Shown: positions 37,171 through 51,625, numbered from the stretch's first letter. The stretch: 64,000 nucleotides of DNA from Magicicada septendecula (GCA_034769895.1 CM068372.1:436918958-436982957), one strand, 5' to 3'. Notes: a model not told the origin generated them from the letters alone. A program made the numbers and translations.

Positions 37171-38820
37171 TTCCAAATTTTCGCTGCTCAAGACATAAGG
37201 AATTTGTATTATGTTTATATTTTCTGTCAAGATATCGTATATACGAATGTCATACGTTACGTGCATTCATTAAAAAATATATTCCAAGTCCGCGTGTCAC
37301 TGGTCAGTTCAAAGAAGGAAATTAATAAATTCCAACTTTTCTCTGCTAAAGACAGAAGGAATTTGTATTAAGTTTATATTGTCTGTCAAGATATCGTATA
37401 TACGGATGTCATACGTTACGTGCATTCTTTAAAAAATATATTCCAAATCCGCGTGTCACTGGTCAGTTCAAAGAAAAAAATTAATAAATTCCAAATTTTC
37501 GCTGCTCAAGACATGAGGAATTTGTATTATGTTTATATTTTCTGTCAAGATATCGTATAAAATTATGTCATACGTTACGTGCATTCTTTAAAAAATATAT
37601 ATTCCTAGTCCCCGTTTCACTGGTCAGTTCAAAGAAGGAAATTAATAAATTCCAACTTTTCGCTGCTCAAGACATAAGGAATTTGTATTATGTTTATATT
37701 TTCTGTCAAGATATCGTATATACGGATGTCATTCGTTACGTGCATTCATTAAAAAATATATTCCAAATCCGCGTGTCACTGGTCAGTTCAAAGAAGGAAA
37801 TTAATAAATTCCAACTTTTCGCTGCTCAAGACATAAGGAATTTGTATTATGTTTATATTTTCTGTCAAGATATCGTATATACGGATGTCATACGTTACGT
37901 GCATTCTTTAAAAAATATATTCCAAGTCCGCGTGTCACTGGTCAGTTCGAAAAAGGAAATTAATAAATTCCAACTTTTCGCTGCTCAAGACATAAGGAAT
38001 TTGTATTATGTTTATATTTTCTGCAAAGATATCGTATATACGAATGTCATACGTTACGCGCATTCATTAAAAAATATTTTCCAAGTCCGCGTGTCACTGG
38101 TCAGTTCAACGAAGGAAATTAATAAATTCCAAATTTTCGCTGCTCAAGACATAAGGAATTTGTATTAAGTTTATATTTTCTGTCAAGATATTGTATATAC
38201 GAATGCCATACGTTACGTGCAATCAATAAAAAATATATTCCAAGTCCGCATGTTTCTGGTCAGTTCAAACAAGGAAATTAATAAATTCCAACTTTTCGCT
38301 GCTCAAGACATAATGAATTTGTATTATGTTTATATTTACTGTCCAGATATCGTATATACGAATGTCATACGTTACGTGCATTCATTAAAAAATACATTCC
38401 AAATCCCCGTGTCACTGGTCAGTTCAAAGAAGGAAATTAATAAATTCCAACTTTTCGCTGCCCAAGACATAAGGAATTCGTATTACGTTTATATTTTCTG
38501 TCAAGATATCGTATATACGGATGTCATACGTTACATGCATTCTTTAAAAAATATATTCCAAGTCCGCGTGTCACTGGTCAGTTCAAAGAAGGAAATTAAT
38601 AAATTCCAACTTTTCGCTGCTCAAGACATAAGGAATTTGTATTATGTTTATATTTTCTGTCAAGATATCGTATATACGAATGTCATACGTTACGTGCATT
38701 CATTAAAAAATATATTCCAAGTCCGCGTGTCACTGGTCAGTTCAAAGAAGGAAATTAATAAATTCCAACTTTTCTCTGCTAAAGACAGAAGGAATTTGTA
38801 TTAAGTTTATATTGTCTGTC
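37170..38820. repeat. Composite family A segment following R3
   Basis: From about 37,170 the order no longer follows R1 (8,851 onward) but resembles 5,839-6,880 of R1 (offset 31,337). It then switches to the undeleted aatacattccaaatcccc and acatgcattc order seen near 358-800, 14,833 and 16,425. Private changes include aaagaaaaaaatt near 37,472, ttcctagtcc near 37,602, gtcattcg near 37,731, aaatattttcc near 38,074, ctgtccagat near 38,341 and tattacgttt near 38,482. Private changes look more frequent here than in the interior blocks. This is the last segment with aacaagg and tctctgctaaag in family A order. Confidence 0.65.
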
Positions 38821-39650
38821 AAGATATCGTATATACGGATGTCATCCGTTACGTGCATTCTTTAAAAAATATATTCCAAATCCGCGTGTCACTGGTCAGT
38901 TCAAAGAAGGAAATTAATAAATTCCAAATTTTCGCTGCTCAAGACATGAGGAATTTGTATTATGTTTATATTTTCTGTCAAGATATCGTATAAAATTATG
39001 TCATACGTTACGTGCATTCTTTAAAAAATATATTTCAAGTCCGCGTTTCACTGGTCAGTTCAAAGAAGGAAATTAATAAATTCCAACTTTTCGCTGCTCA
39101 AGACATAAGGAATTTGTATTATGTTTATATTTTCTGTCAAGATATCGTATATACGGATGTCATACGTTACGTGCATTCATTAAAAAATATATTCCAAATC
39201 CGCGTGTCACTGGTCAGTTCAAAGAAGGAAATTAATAAATTCCAACTTTTCGCTGCTCAAGACATAACGAATTTGTATTATGTTTATATTTTCTGTCAAG
39301 ATATCGTATATACGGATGTCATACGTTACGTGCATTCTTTAAAAAATATATTCCAAGTCCGCGTGTCACTGGTCAGTTCGAAAAAGGAAATTAATAAATT
39401 CCAAATTTTCGATGCTCAAGACATAAGGAATTTGTATTATGTTTATATTTTCTGCAAAGATATCGTATATACGAATGTCATACGTTACGCGCATGCATTA
39501 AAAAATATATTCCAAGTCCGCGTGTCACTGGTCAGTTCAACGAAGGAAATTAATAAATTCCAAATTTTCGCTGCTCAAGACATAAGGAATTTGTATTAAG
39601 TTTATATTTTCTGTCAAGATATCGTATATACGTATGTCATACGTTACGTG
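38820..39650. repeat. Transition segment between HOR domains A and B
   Basis: This run contains cggatgtcatccg and gtataaaattatg monomers (family A types). They are followed by the cattcatta/ataacg, ttcgaaaaagg/caaatt and cgcgcatgcatta monomers, an order also found in A (for example 2,228-2,704 and 7,480-7,950) and in B (42,829-43,416 and 52,529-53,116). Both domains share it, so it could be the site of the exchange that joined them. Private changes are atatttcaag near 39,031 and ttcgatgctc near 39,410. Confidence 0.65.
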
Positions 39651-42600
39651 CAATCAATAAAAAATATATTCCAAGTTCGCATTTTTCTGGTCAGTTCAAA
39701 GAAGGAAATTAATAAATTCCAACTTTTCGCTGCTCAAGACATAATGAATTTGTATTATGTTTATATTTACTGTCAAGATATCGTATATACGAATGTCATA
39801 CGTTACGTGCATTCATTAAAAAATATATTCCAAATCCCCGTGTCACTGGTCAGTTCAAAGAAGGAAATTAATAAATTCCAACTTTTCGCTGCCCAAGACA
39901 TAAGGAATTCGTATTATGTTTATATTTTCTGTCAAGATATCGTATATACGGATGCCATACGTTACGTGCATTCTTTAAAAAATATATTCCAAGTCCGCGT
40001 GTCACTGGTCAGTTCAAAGAAAGAAATTAATAAATTCCAACTTTTCGCTGCTCAAGACATAAGGTATTTGTATTATGTTTATATTTTCTGTCAAGAAATC
40101 GGATATACGGATGTCACACGTTACGTGCATTCTTTAAAAAATATATTCCAAGTCCGCGTGTCACTGGTCAGTTCAAAGAAGGAAATTAATAAATTCCAAA
40201 TTTTCGCTGCTCAAGACATAAGGAATTTGTATTATTTTTATATTTTCTTCAAAGATATCGTATATACGAAAGTCATACGTTACGTGCATTCATTAAAAAA
40301 TATATTCCAAGTCCGCGTGTCACTGGTCAGTTCAACGAAGGAAATTAATAAATTCCAAATTTTCGCTGCTCAAGACATAAGGAATTTGTATTATGTTTAT
40401 ATTTTCTGTCAAGATAACGTATATACGGATGTCATACGTTACGTGCATTCTTTAAAAAATATATTCCAAGTCCGCGAGTCACTGGTCAGTTCAAAGACAG
40501 AAATTAAAAAATTCCAAATTTTCGCTGCTCAAGGCATAAGGAATTTGTATTAAGTTTATATTTTCTGTCAAGATATCGTATATACGTATGTCATACGTTA
40601 CGTGCAATCAATAAAAAATATATTCCAAGTCCGCATTTTTCTGGTAAGTTCAAAGAAGGAAATTAATAAATTCCAACTTTTCGCTGCTCAAGACATAATG
40701 AATTTGTATTATGTTTATATTTACTGTCAAGATATCGTATATACGAATGTCATACGTTACGTGCATTCATTAAAAAATATATTCCAAATCCCCGTGTCAC
40801 TGGTCAGTTCAAAGAAGGAAATTAATAAATTCCAACTTTTCGCTGCCCAAGACATAAGGAATTCGTATTATGTTTATATTTTCTGTCAAGATATCGTATA
40901 TACGGATGTCATACGTTACGTGCATTCTTTAAAAAATATATTCCAAGTCCGCGTGTCACGGGTCAGTTCAAAGAAAGAAATTAATAAATTCCAACTTTTC
41001 GCTGCTCAAGACATAAGGTATTTGTATTATGTTTATATTTTCTGTCAAGAAATCGGATATACGGATGTCACACGTTACGTGCATTCTTCAAAAATTATAT
41101 TCCAAGTCCGCGTGTCACTGGTCAGTTCAAAGAAGGAAATTAATAAATTCCAACTTTTCGCTGCTCAAGACATAAGGAATTTGTATTATGTTTATATTTT
41201 CTTCAAAGATATCGTATATACGAATGTCATACGTTACGTGCATTCATTAAAAAATATATTCCAAGTCCGCGTGTCACTGGTCAGTTCAACGAAGGAAATT
41301 AATAAATTCCAACTTTTCGCTGCTCAAGACATAAGGAATTTGTATTATGTTTATATTTTCTGTCAAGATATCGTATATACGGATGTCATACGGTACGTGC
41401 ATTCTTCAAAAAATATATTCCAAGTCCGCGTGTCACTGGTCAGTTCAAAAAAGGAAATTAATAAATTCCAACTTTTCGCTGCTCAAGACATAAGGAATTT
41501 GTATTAAGTTTATATTTTCTGTCAAGATATCGTATATACGGATGTCATACGTTACGTGCATTCTTTAAAAAATATATTCCAAATCCGCGTGTCACTGGTC
41601 AGTTCAAAGAAGGAAATTAATAAATTCCAACCTTTCGCTGCTCAAGACATAAGGAATTTGTATTATGTTTATATTTTCTGTCAAGATGTCGTATATACGG
41701 ATGTTATACGTTATGTGCATTCTTTAAACAATATATTCCAAGTCCGCGTGTCACTGGTCAGTTCAACGAAGGAAATTAATAAATTCCAAATTTTCGCTGC
41801 TCAAGACATAAGGAATTTGTATTAAGTTTATATTTTCTGTCAAGATATCGTATATACGAATGTCATACGTTACGTGCAATCAATAAAAAATATATTCCAA
41901 GTCCGCATGTTTCTGGTCAGTTCAAAGAAGGAAATTAATAAATTCCAAATTTTCGCTGCTCAAGACATAATGAATTTGTATTATGTTTATATTTACTGTC
42001 AAGATATCGTATATACGAATGTCATACGTTACGTGCATTCATTAAAAAATATATTCCAAATCCCCGTGTCACTGGTCAGTTCAAAGAAGGAAATTAATAA
42101 ATTCCAACTTTTCGCTGCCCAAGACATAAGGAATTCGTATTATGTTTATATTTTCTGTCAAGATATCGTATATACGGATGTCATACGTTACGTGCATTCT
42201 TTAAAAAATATATTCCAAGTCCGCGTGTCACTGGTCAGTTCAAAGAAAGAAATTAATAAATTCCAACTTTTCGCTGCTCAAGACATAAGGAATTTGTATT
42301 ATGTTTATATTTTCTGTCAACAAAATCGGATATACGGATGTCATACGTTACGTGATTTCTTCAAAAATTATATTCCAAGTCCGCGTGTCACTGGTCAGTT
42401 CAAAGAAGGAAATTAATAAATTCCAACTTTTCGCTGCTCAAGACATAAGGAATTTGTATTATGTTTATATTTTCTTCAAAGATATCGTATATACGAATGT
42501 CATACGTTACGTGCATTCATTAAAAAATATATTCCAAGTCCGCGTGTCACTGGTCAGTTCAACGAAGGAAATTAATAATTTCCAACTTTTCGCTGCTCAA

Positions 42601-42815
42601 GACATAAGGAATTTGTATTATATTTATATTTTCTGTCAAGATATCGTATATACGGATGTCATACGGTACGTGCATTCTTCAAAAAATATATTCCAAGTCC
42701 GCGTGTCACTGGTCAGTTCAAAGAAAGAAATTAATAAATTCCAAATTTTCGCTGCTCAAGACATGAGGAATTTGTATTATGTTTATATTTTCTGTCAAGA
42801 TATCGTATAAAATTA
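39000..42815. repeat. 24-monomer unit of domain B (3817 bp), copy 1
   Basis: This copy matches 42,816-46,515 at offset 3817 (24 x 159 + 1). The +1 is the frameshifting caacaaaatcgg near 42,320; beyond it the offset is 3816. Within the unit, starts at 39,648 and 40,602 are 954 bp apart (6 monomers), so the unit contains a 6-mer duplication. Copy 1 private changes include acgaaagtc near 40,267, gataacg near 40,413, gcgagtcac near 40,474, aaagacag near 40,494 and cacgggtc near 40,968. Confidence 0.8.
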
Positions 42816-45800
42816 TGTCATACGTTACGTGCATTCTTTAAAAAATATATTCCAAGTCCGCGTTTCACTGGTCAGTTCAAAGAAGGAAATTAATAAATTC
42901 CAACTTTTCGCTGCTCAAGACATAAGGAATTTGTATTATGTTTATATTTTCTGTCAAGATATCGTATATACGGATGTCATACGTTACGTGCATTCATTAA
43001 AAAATATATTCCAAATCCGCGTGTCACTGGTCAGTTCAAAGAAGGAAATTAATAAATTCCAACTTTTCGCTGCTCAAGACATAACGAATTTGTATTATGT
43101 TTATATTTTCTGTCAAGATATCGTATATACGGATGTCATACGTTACGTGCATTCTTTAAAAAATATATTCCAAGTCCGCGTGTCACTGGTCAGTTCGAAA
43201 AAGGAAATTAATAAATTCCAAATTTTCGCTGCTCAAGACATAAGGAATTTGTATTATGTTTATATTTTCTGCAAAGATATCGTATATACGAATGTCATAC
43301 GTTACGCGCATGCATTAAAAAATATATTCCAAGTCCGCGTGTCACTGGTCAGTTCAACGAAGGAAATTAATAAATTCCAAATTTTCGCTGCTCAAGACAT
43401 AAGGAATTTGTATTAAGTTTATATTTTCTGTCAAGATATCGTATATACGTATGTCATACGTTACGTGCAATCAATAAAAAATATATTCCAAGTCCGCATT
43501 TTTCTGGTCAGTTCAAAGAAGGAAATTAATAAATTCCAACTTTTCGCTGCTCAAGACATAATGAATTTGTATTATGTTTATATTTACTGTCAAGATATCG
43601 TATATACGAATGTCATACGTTACGTGCATTCATTAAAAAATATATTCCAAATCCCCGTGTCACTGGTCAGTTCAAAGAAGGAAATTAATAAATTCCAACT
43701 TTTCGCTGCCCAAGACATAAGGAATTCGTATTATGTTTATATTTTCTGTCAAGATATCGTATATACGGATGTCATACGTTACGTGCATTCTTTAAAAAAT
43801 ATATTCCAAGTCCGCGTGTCACTGGTCAGTTCAAAGAAAGAAATTAATAAATTCCAACTTTTCGCTGCTCAAGACATAAGGTATTTGTATTATGTTTATA
43901 TTTTCTGTCAAGAAATCGGATATACGGATGTCACACGTTACGTGCATTCTTTAAAAAATATATTCCAAGTCCGCGTGTCACTGGTCAGTTCAAAGAAGGA
44001 AATTAATAAATTCCAACTTTTCGCTGCTCAAGACATAAGGAATTTGTATTATTTTTATATTTTCTTCAAAGATATCGTATATACGAATGTCATACGTTAC
44101 GTGCATTCATTAAAAAATATATTCCAAGTCCGCGTGTCACTGGTCAGTTCAACGAAGGAAATTAATAAATTCCAAATTTTCGCTGCTCAAGACATAAGGA
44201 ATTTGTATTATGTTTATAATTTCTGTCAAGATATCGTATATACGGATGTCATACGTTACGAGCATTCTTTAAAAAATATATTCCAAGTCCGCGTGTCACT
44301 GGTCAGTTCAACGAAAGAAATTAAAAAATTCCAAATTTTCGCTGCTCAAGGCATAAGGAATTTGTATTAAGTTTATATTTTCTGTCAAGATATCGTATAT
44401 ACGTATGTCATACGTTACGTGCAATCAATAAAAAATATATTCCAAGTCCGCATTTTTCTGGTAAGTTCAAAGAAGGAAATTAATAAATTCCAACTTTTCG
44501 CTGCTCAAGACATAATGAATTTGTATTATGTTTATATTTACTGTCAAGATATCGTATATACGAATGTCATACGTTACGTGCATTCATTAAAAAATATATT
44601 CCAAATCCCCGTGTCACTGGTCAGTTCAAAGAAGGAAATTAATAAATTCCAACTTTTCGCTGCCCAAGACATAAGGAATTCGTATTATGTTTATATTTTC
44701 TGTCAAGATATCGTATATACGGATGTCATACGTTACGTGCATTCTTTAAAAAATATATTCCAAGTCCGCGTGTCACTGGTCAGTTCAAAGAAAGAAATTA
44801 ATAAATTCCAAATTTTCGCTGCTCAAGACATAAGGTATTTGTATTATGTTTATATTTTCTGTCAAGAAATCGGATATACGGATGTCACACGTTACGTGCA
44901 TTCTTCAAAAATTATATTCCAAGTCCGCGTGTCACTGGTCAGTTCAAAGAAGGAAATTAATAAATTCCAACTTTTCGCTGCTCAAGACATAAGGAATTTG
45001 TATTATGTTTATATTTTCTTCAAAGATATCGTATATACGAATGTCATACGTTACGTGCATTCATTAAAAAATATATTCCAAGTCCGCGTGTCACTGGTCA
45101 GTTCAACGAAGGAAATTAATAAATTCCAACTTTTCGCTGCTCAAGACATAAGGAATTTGTATTATGTTTATATTTTCTGTCAAGATATCGTATATACGGA
45201 TGTCATACGGTACGTGCATTCTTCAAAAAATATATTCCAAGTCCGCGTGTCACTGGTCAGTTCAAAAAAGGAAATTAATAAATTCCAACTTTTCGCTGCT
45301 CAAGACATAAGGAATTTGTATTAAGTTTATATTTTCTGTCAAGATATCGTATATACGGATGTCATACGTTACGTGCATTCTTTAAAAAATATATTCCAAA
45401 TCCGCGTGTCACTGGTCAGTTCAAAGAAGGAAATTAATAAATTCCAACCTTTCGCTGCTCAAGACATAAGGAATTTGTATTATGTTTATATTTTCTGTCA
45501 AGATGTCGTATATACGGATGTTATACGTTATGTGCATTCTTTAAACAATATATTCCAAGTCCGCGTGTCACTGGTCAGTTCAACGAAGGAAATTAATAAA
45601 TTCCAAATTTTCGCTGCTCAAGACATAAGGAATTTGTATTAAGTTTATATTTTCTGTCAAGATATCGTATATACGAATGTCATACGTTACGTGCAATCAA
45701 TAAAAAATATATTCCAAGTCCGCATGTTTCTGGTCAGTTCAAAGAAGGAAATTAATAAATTCCAAATTTTCGCTGCTCAAGACATAATGAATTTGTATTA

Positions 45801-46515
45801 TGTTTATATTTACTGTCAAGATATCGTATATACGAATGTCATACGTTACGTGCATTCATTAAAAAATATATTCCAAATCCCCGTGTCACTGGTCAGTTCA
45901 AAGAAGGAAATTAATAAATTCCAACTTTTCGCTGCCCAAGACATAAGGAATTCGTATTATGTTTATATTTTCTGTCAAGATATCGTATATACGGATGTCA
46001 TACGTTACGTGCATTCTTTAAAAAATATATTCCAAGTCCGCGTGTCACTGGTCAGTTCAAAGAAAGAAATTAATAAATTCCAACTTTTCGCTGCTCAAGA
46101 CATAAGGAATTTGTATTATGTTTATATTTTCTGTCAAGAAATCGGATATACGGATGTCATACGTTACGTGATTTCTTCAAAAATTATATTCCAAGTCCGC
46201 GTGTCACTGGTCAGTTCAAAGAAGGAAATTAATAAATTCCAACTTTTCGCTGCTCAAGACATAAGGAATTTGTATTATGTTTATATTTTCTTCAAAGATA
46301 TCGTATATACGAATGTCATACGTTACGTGCATTCATTAAAAAATATATTCCAAGTCCGCGTGTCACTGGTCAGTTCAACGAAGGAAATTAATAATTTCCA
46401 ACTTTTCGCTGCTCAAGACATAAGGAATTTGTATTATATTTATATTTTCTGTCAAGATATCGTATATACGGATGTCATACGGTACGTGCATTCTTCAAAA
46501 AATATATTCCAAGTC
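42816..46515. repeat. 24-monomer unit of domain B (3817 bp), copy 2
   Basis: This is the partner of 39,000-42,815. It ends around 46,515, where gtccgcttgtcac and caactt replace gtccgcgtgtcac and caaattttcg/acatgagg of copy 1. It retains the normal caagaaatcgg, where copy 1 has the +1 caacaaaatcgg. Private changes include tttataatttc near 44,217 and ttacgagcattc near 44,260. Confidence 0.8.
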
Positions 46516-48444
46516 CGCTTGTCACTGGTCAGTTCAAAGAAGGAAATTAATAAATTCCAACTTTTCGCTGCACAAGACATAAGGAATTTGTATTAAGTTT
46601 ATATTTTCTGTCAAGATATCGTATATACGGATGTCATACGTTTCGTGCATTCTTCAAAAAATATATTCCAAGTCCGCGTGTTTCTGGTCAGTTCAAAGAA
46701 GGAAATTAATAAATTCCAACGTTTCGCTGCTCAAGACATAAGGAATTTGTATTATGTTTATATTTTCTGTCAAGATATAGTATATACGGATGTCATACGT
46801 TACGTGCATTCTTTAAAAAATATATTCCAAGTTCGCGGGTCACTGGTCAGTTCAAAGAAAGAAATTAATACATTCCAACATTTCGCTGCTCAAAACATAA
46901 GGAATTTGTATTATGTTTATATTTTCTGTCAAGATATCGTATATACGGATGTCATACGTTACGTGCATTCTTTAAAAAATATATTCCAATTCCGTGTGTC
47001 ACTGGTCAGTTCAAAGAAGGAAATTAATAAATTCCAACTTTTCGCTGCTCAAGACATAAGGAATTTGTATTAAGTTTATATTTTCTGTCAAGATATCGTA
47101 TATACGAATGTCATACGTTACGTGCATTCTTTAAAAAATATATTCCAAATCCGCGTGTCACTGGTCAGTTCAAAGAAGGAAATTAATAAATTCCTACCTT
47201 TCGCTGCTCAAGACATAAGGAATTTGTATTATGTTTATATTTTCTGTCAAGATGTCGTATATACGGATGTCATACGTTATGTGCATTCTTTAAACAATAT
47301 ATTCCAAGTCCGCGTGTCACTGGTCAGTTCAAAGAAGGAAATTGATAAATTCCAACTTTTCGCTGCTCAAGACATAAGGAATTTGTATTATGTTTATATT
47401 TTCTGTCAAGATATCGTATATACGGATGTCATACGTTACATGCAATCTTTAAAAAATATATTCCAAGTCCGCGTGTCACTGGTCAGTTCAAAGAAGGAAA
47501 TTAATAAATTCCAACTTTTCGCTGCTCAAGACATAAGGAATTTCTATTAAGTTTATATTTTCTGTCTAGATATCGTATATACGGATGTCATACGTTACGT
47601 GCATTCTTTAAAAAATATATTCCAAGTCCGCGTGTCACTGGTCAGTTCAAAGAAGGAAATTAATAAATTCCAACTTTTCGCTGCTCAAGACATGAGGAAT
47701 TTGTATTATGTTTATATTTTCTGTCAAGATATCGTATCTAAGGATGTCATACGTTACGTGCATTCTTTAAAAAATATATTCCAAGTCCGCGTGTCACTGG
47801 TCAGTTCAAAGAAGGAAATTAATAAATTCCAACTTTTCGCTGCTCAAGACATAAGGAATTTGTATTATGTTTATATTTTCTGTCAAGATATCGTATATAC
47901 GAATGTCATACGTTACGTGCATTCATTAAAAAATATATTCCAAGTCCGCGTGTCACTGGTCAGTTCAAAGAAGGAAATTAATAAATTCCAACTTTTCTCT
48001 GCTAAAGACAGAAGGAATTTGTATTAAGTTTATATTGTCTGTCAAGATATCGTATATACGGATGTCATACGTTACGTGCATTCTTTAAAAAATATATTCC
48101 AAATCTGCGTGTCACTGGTCAGTTCAAAGAAGGAAATTAATAAATTCCAAATTTTCGCTGCTCAAGACATGAGGAATTTGTATTATGTTTATATTTTCTG
48201 TCAAGATATCTTATAAAATTATGTCATACGTTACGTGCATTCTTTAAAAAATATATTCCAAGTCCGCGTTTCACTGGTCAGTTCAAAGAAGGAAATTAAT
48301 AAATTCCAACTTTTCGCTGCTCAAGACATGAGGAATTTGTATTATGTTTATATTTTCTGTCAAGATATCGTATATACGGATGTCATACGTTACGTGCATT
48401 CATTAAAAAATATATTCCAAATCCGCGTGTCACTGGTCAGTTCA
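45265..48444. repeat. 20-monomer tandem duplication (3180 bp), copy 1
   Basis: This copy matches 3180 bp downstream, exactly 20 x 159 with no indel: 45,373 to 48,553; 45,691 to 48,871; 46,645 to 49,825; 47,122 to 50,302; 47,599 to 50,779; 48,235 to 51,415. Differences noticed over about 3.2 kb are gctcaaaacat near 46,888 and ggaaattgataaa near 47,343; copy 2 has the usual gctcaagacat and ggaaattaataaa. Confidence 0.85.
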
Positions 48445-51400
48445 AAAAAGGAAATTAATAAATTCCAACTTTTCGCTGCTCAAGACATAAGGAATTTGTA
48501 TTAAGTTTATATTTTCTGTCAAGATATCGTATATACGGATGTCATACGTTACGTGCATTCTTTAAAAAATATATTCCAAATCCGCGTGTCACTGGTCAGT
48601 TCAAAGAAGGAAATTAATAAATTCCAACCTTTCGCTGCTCAAGACATAAGGAATTTGTATTATGTTTATATTTTCTGTCAAGATGTCGTATATACGGATG
48701 TTATACGTTATGTGCATTCTTTAAACAATATATTCCAAGTCCGCGTGTCACTGGTCAGTTCAACGAAGGAAATTAATAAATTCCAAATTTTCGCTGCTCA
48801 AGACATAAGGAATTTGTATTAAGTTTATATTTTCTGTCAAGATATCGTATATACGAATGTCATACGTTACGTGCAATCAATAAAAAATATATTCCAAGTC
48901 CGCATGTTTCTGGTCAGTTCAAAGAAGGAAATTAATAAATTCCAAATTTTCGCTGCTCAAGACATAATGAATTTGTATTATGTTTATATTTACTGTCAAG
49001 ATATCGTATATACGAATGTCATACGTTACGTGCATTCATTAAAAAATATATTCCAAATCCCCGTGTCACTGGTCAGTTCAAAGAAGGAAATTAATAAATT
49101 CCAACTTTTCGCTGCCCAAGACATAAGGAATTCGTATTATGTTTATATTTTCTGTCAAGATATCGTATATACGGATGTCATACGTTACGTGCATTCTTTA
49201 AAAAATATATTCCAAGTCCGCGTGTCACTGGTCAGTTCAAAGAAAGAAATTAATAAATTCCAACTTTTCGCTGCTCAAGACATAAGGAATTTGTATTATG
49301 TTTATATTTTCTGTCAAGAAATCGGATATACGGATGTCATACGTTACGTGATTTCTTCAAAAATTATATTCCAAGTCCGCGTGTCACTGGTCAGTTCAAA
49401 GAAGGAAATTAATAAATTCCAACTTTTCGCTGCTCAAGACATAAGGAATTTGTATTATGTTTATATTTTCTTCAAAGATATCGTATATACGAATGTCATA
49501 CGTTACGTGCATTCATTAAAAAATATATTCCAAGTCCGCGTGTCACTGGTCAGTTCAACGAAGGAAATTAATAATTTCCAACTTTTCGCTGCTCAAGACA
49601 TAAGGAATTTGTATTATATTTATATTTTCTGTCAAGATATCGTATATACGGATGTCATACGGTACGTGCATTCTTCAAAAAATATATTCCAAGTCCGCTT
49701 GTCACTGGTCAGTTCAAAGAAGGAAATTAATAAATTCCAACTTTTCGCTGCACAAGACATAAGGAATTTGTATTAAGTTTATATTTTCTGTCAAGATATC
49801 GTATATACGGATGTCATACGTTTCGTGCATTCTTCAAAAAATATATTCCAAGTCCGCGTGTTTCTGGTCAGTTCAAAGAAGGAAATTAATAAATTCCAAC
49901 GTTTCGCTGCTCAAGACATAAGGAATTTGTATTATGTTTATATTTTCTGTCAAGATATAGTATATACGGATGTCATACGTTACGTGCATTCTTTAAAAAA
50001 TATATTCCAAGTTCGCGGGTCACTGGTCAGTTCAAAGAAAGAAATTAATACATTCCAACATTTCGCTGCTCAAGACATAAGGAATTTGTATTATGTTTAT
50101 ATTTTCTGTCAAGATATCGTATATACGGATGTCATACGTTACGTGCATTCTTTAAAAAATATATTCCAATTCCGTGTGTCACTGGTCAGTTCAAAGAAGG
50201 AAATTAATAAATTCCAACTTTTCGCTGCTCAAGACATAAGGAATTTGTATTAAGTTTATATTTTCTGTCAAGATATCGTATATACGAATGTCATACGTTA
50301 CGTGCATTCTTTAAAAAATATATTCCAAATCCGCGTGTCACTGGTCAGTTCAAAGAAGGAAATTAATAAATTCCTACCTTTCGCTGCTCAAGACATAAGG
50401 AATTTGTATTATGTTTATATTTTCTGTCAAGATGTCGTATATACGGATGTCATACGTTATGTGCATTCTTTAAACAATATATTCCAAGTCCGCGTGTCAC
50501 TGGTCAGTTCAAAGAAGGAAATTAATAAATTCCAACTTTTCGCTGCTCAAGACATAAGGAATTTGTATTATGTTTATATTTTCTGTCAAGATATCGTATA
50601 TACGGATGTCATACGTTACATGCAATCTTTAAAAAATATATTCCAAGTCCGCGTGTCACTGGTCAGTTCAAAGAAGGAAATTAATAAATTCCAACTTTTC
50701 GCTGCTCAAGACATAAGGAATTTCTATTAAGTTTATATTTTCTGTCTAGATATCGTATATACGGATGTCATACGTTACGTGCATTCTTTAAAAAATATAT
50801 TCCAAGTCCGCGTGTCACTGGTCAGTTCAAAGAAGGAAATTAATAAATTCCAACTTTTCGCTGCTCAAGACATGAGGAATTTGTATTATGTTTATATTTT
50901 CTGTCAAGATATCGTATCTAAGGATGTCATACGTTACGTGCATTCTTTAAAAAATATATTCCAAGTCCGCGTGTCACTGGTCAGTTCAAAGAAGGAAATT
51001 AATAAATTCCAACTTTTCGCTGCTCGAGACATAAGGAATTTGTATTATGTTTATATTTTCTGTCAAGATATCGTATATACGAATGTCATACGTTACGTGC
51101 ATTCATTAAAAAATATATTCCAAGTCCGCGTGTCACTGGTCAGTTCAAAGAAGGAAATTAATAAATTCCAACTTTTCTCTGCTAAAGACAGAAGGAATTT
51201 GTATTAAGTTTATATTGTCTGTCAAGATATCGTATATACGGATGTCATACGTTACGTGCATTCTTTAAAAAATATATTCCAAATCTGCGTGTCACTGGTC
51301 AGTTCAAAGAAGGAAATTAATAAATTCCAAATTTTCGCTGCTCAAGACATGAGGAATTTGTATTATGTTTATATTTTCTGTCAAGATATCTTATAAAATT

Positions 51401-51625
51401 ATGTCATACGTTACGTGCATTCTTTAAAAAATATATTCCAAGTCCGCGTTTCACTGGTCAGTTCAAAGAAGGAAATTAATAAATTCCAACTTTTCGCTGC
51501 TCAAGACATGAGGAATTTGTATTATGTTTATATTTTCTGTCAAGATATCGTATATACGGATGTCATACGTTACGTGCATTCATTAAAAAATATATTCCAA
51601 ATCCGCGTGTCACTGGTCAGTTCAA
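48445..51625. repeat. 20-monomer tandem duplication (3180 bp), copy 2
   Basis: This lies head-to-tail with the preceding copy and ends about 51,625, where caacatttcgctg and a tat codon variant replace caacttttcg and taa. The only private change noticed is gctcgagac near 51,026, which creates a CTCGAG (XhoI) site. Near-identity and exact register indicate a very recent unequal exchange, or an assembly duplication to be excluded. Confidence 0.85.

Larger units (their letters stand above)
1..38820. repeat. HOR domain A (family A variant monomers)
   Basis: This domain is defined by recurring variants that are absent or rare after about 39 kb: ttcaaacaagg with gcatgtttctgg; aatacattccaaatcccc, often with one A deleted; the tctctgctaaagacagaagg type; gtccccgtttcac preceded by a +2 bp atatatattcc; and gtatatataggg with gtctagatatcg. 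They recur in fixed order at spacings of 6, 10, 12, 14, 28 or 30 monomers plus or minus 1-2 bp. The domain contains three copies, one of them partial, of a block of about 14 kb plus local tandem duplications. The right boundary lies between about 38.8 and 39.6 kb, where family A markers stop. Confidence 0.85.
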
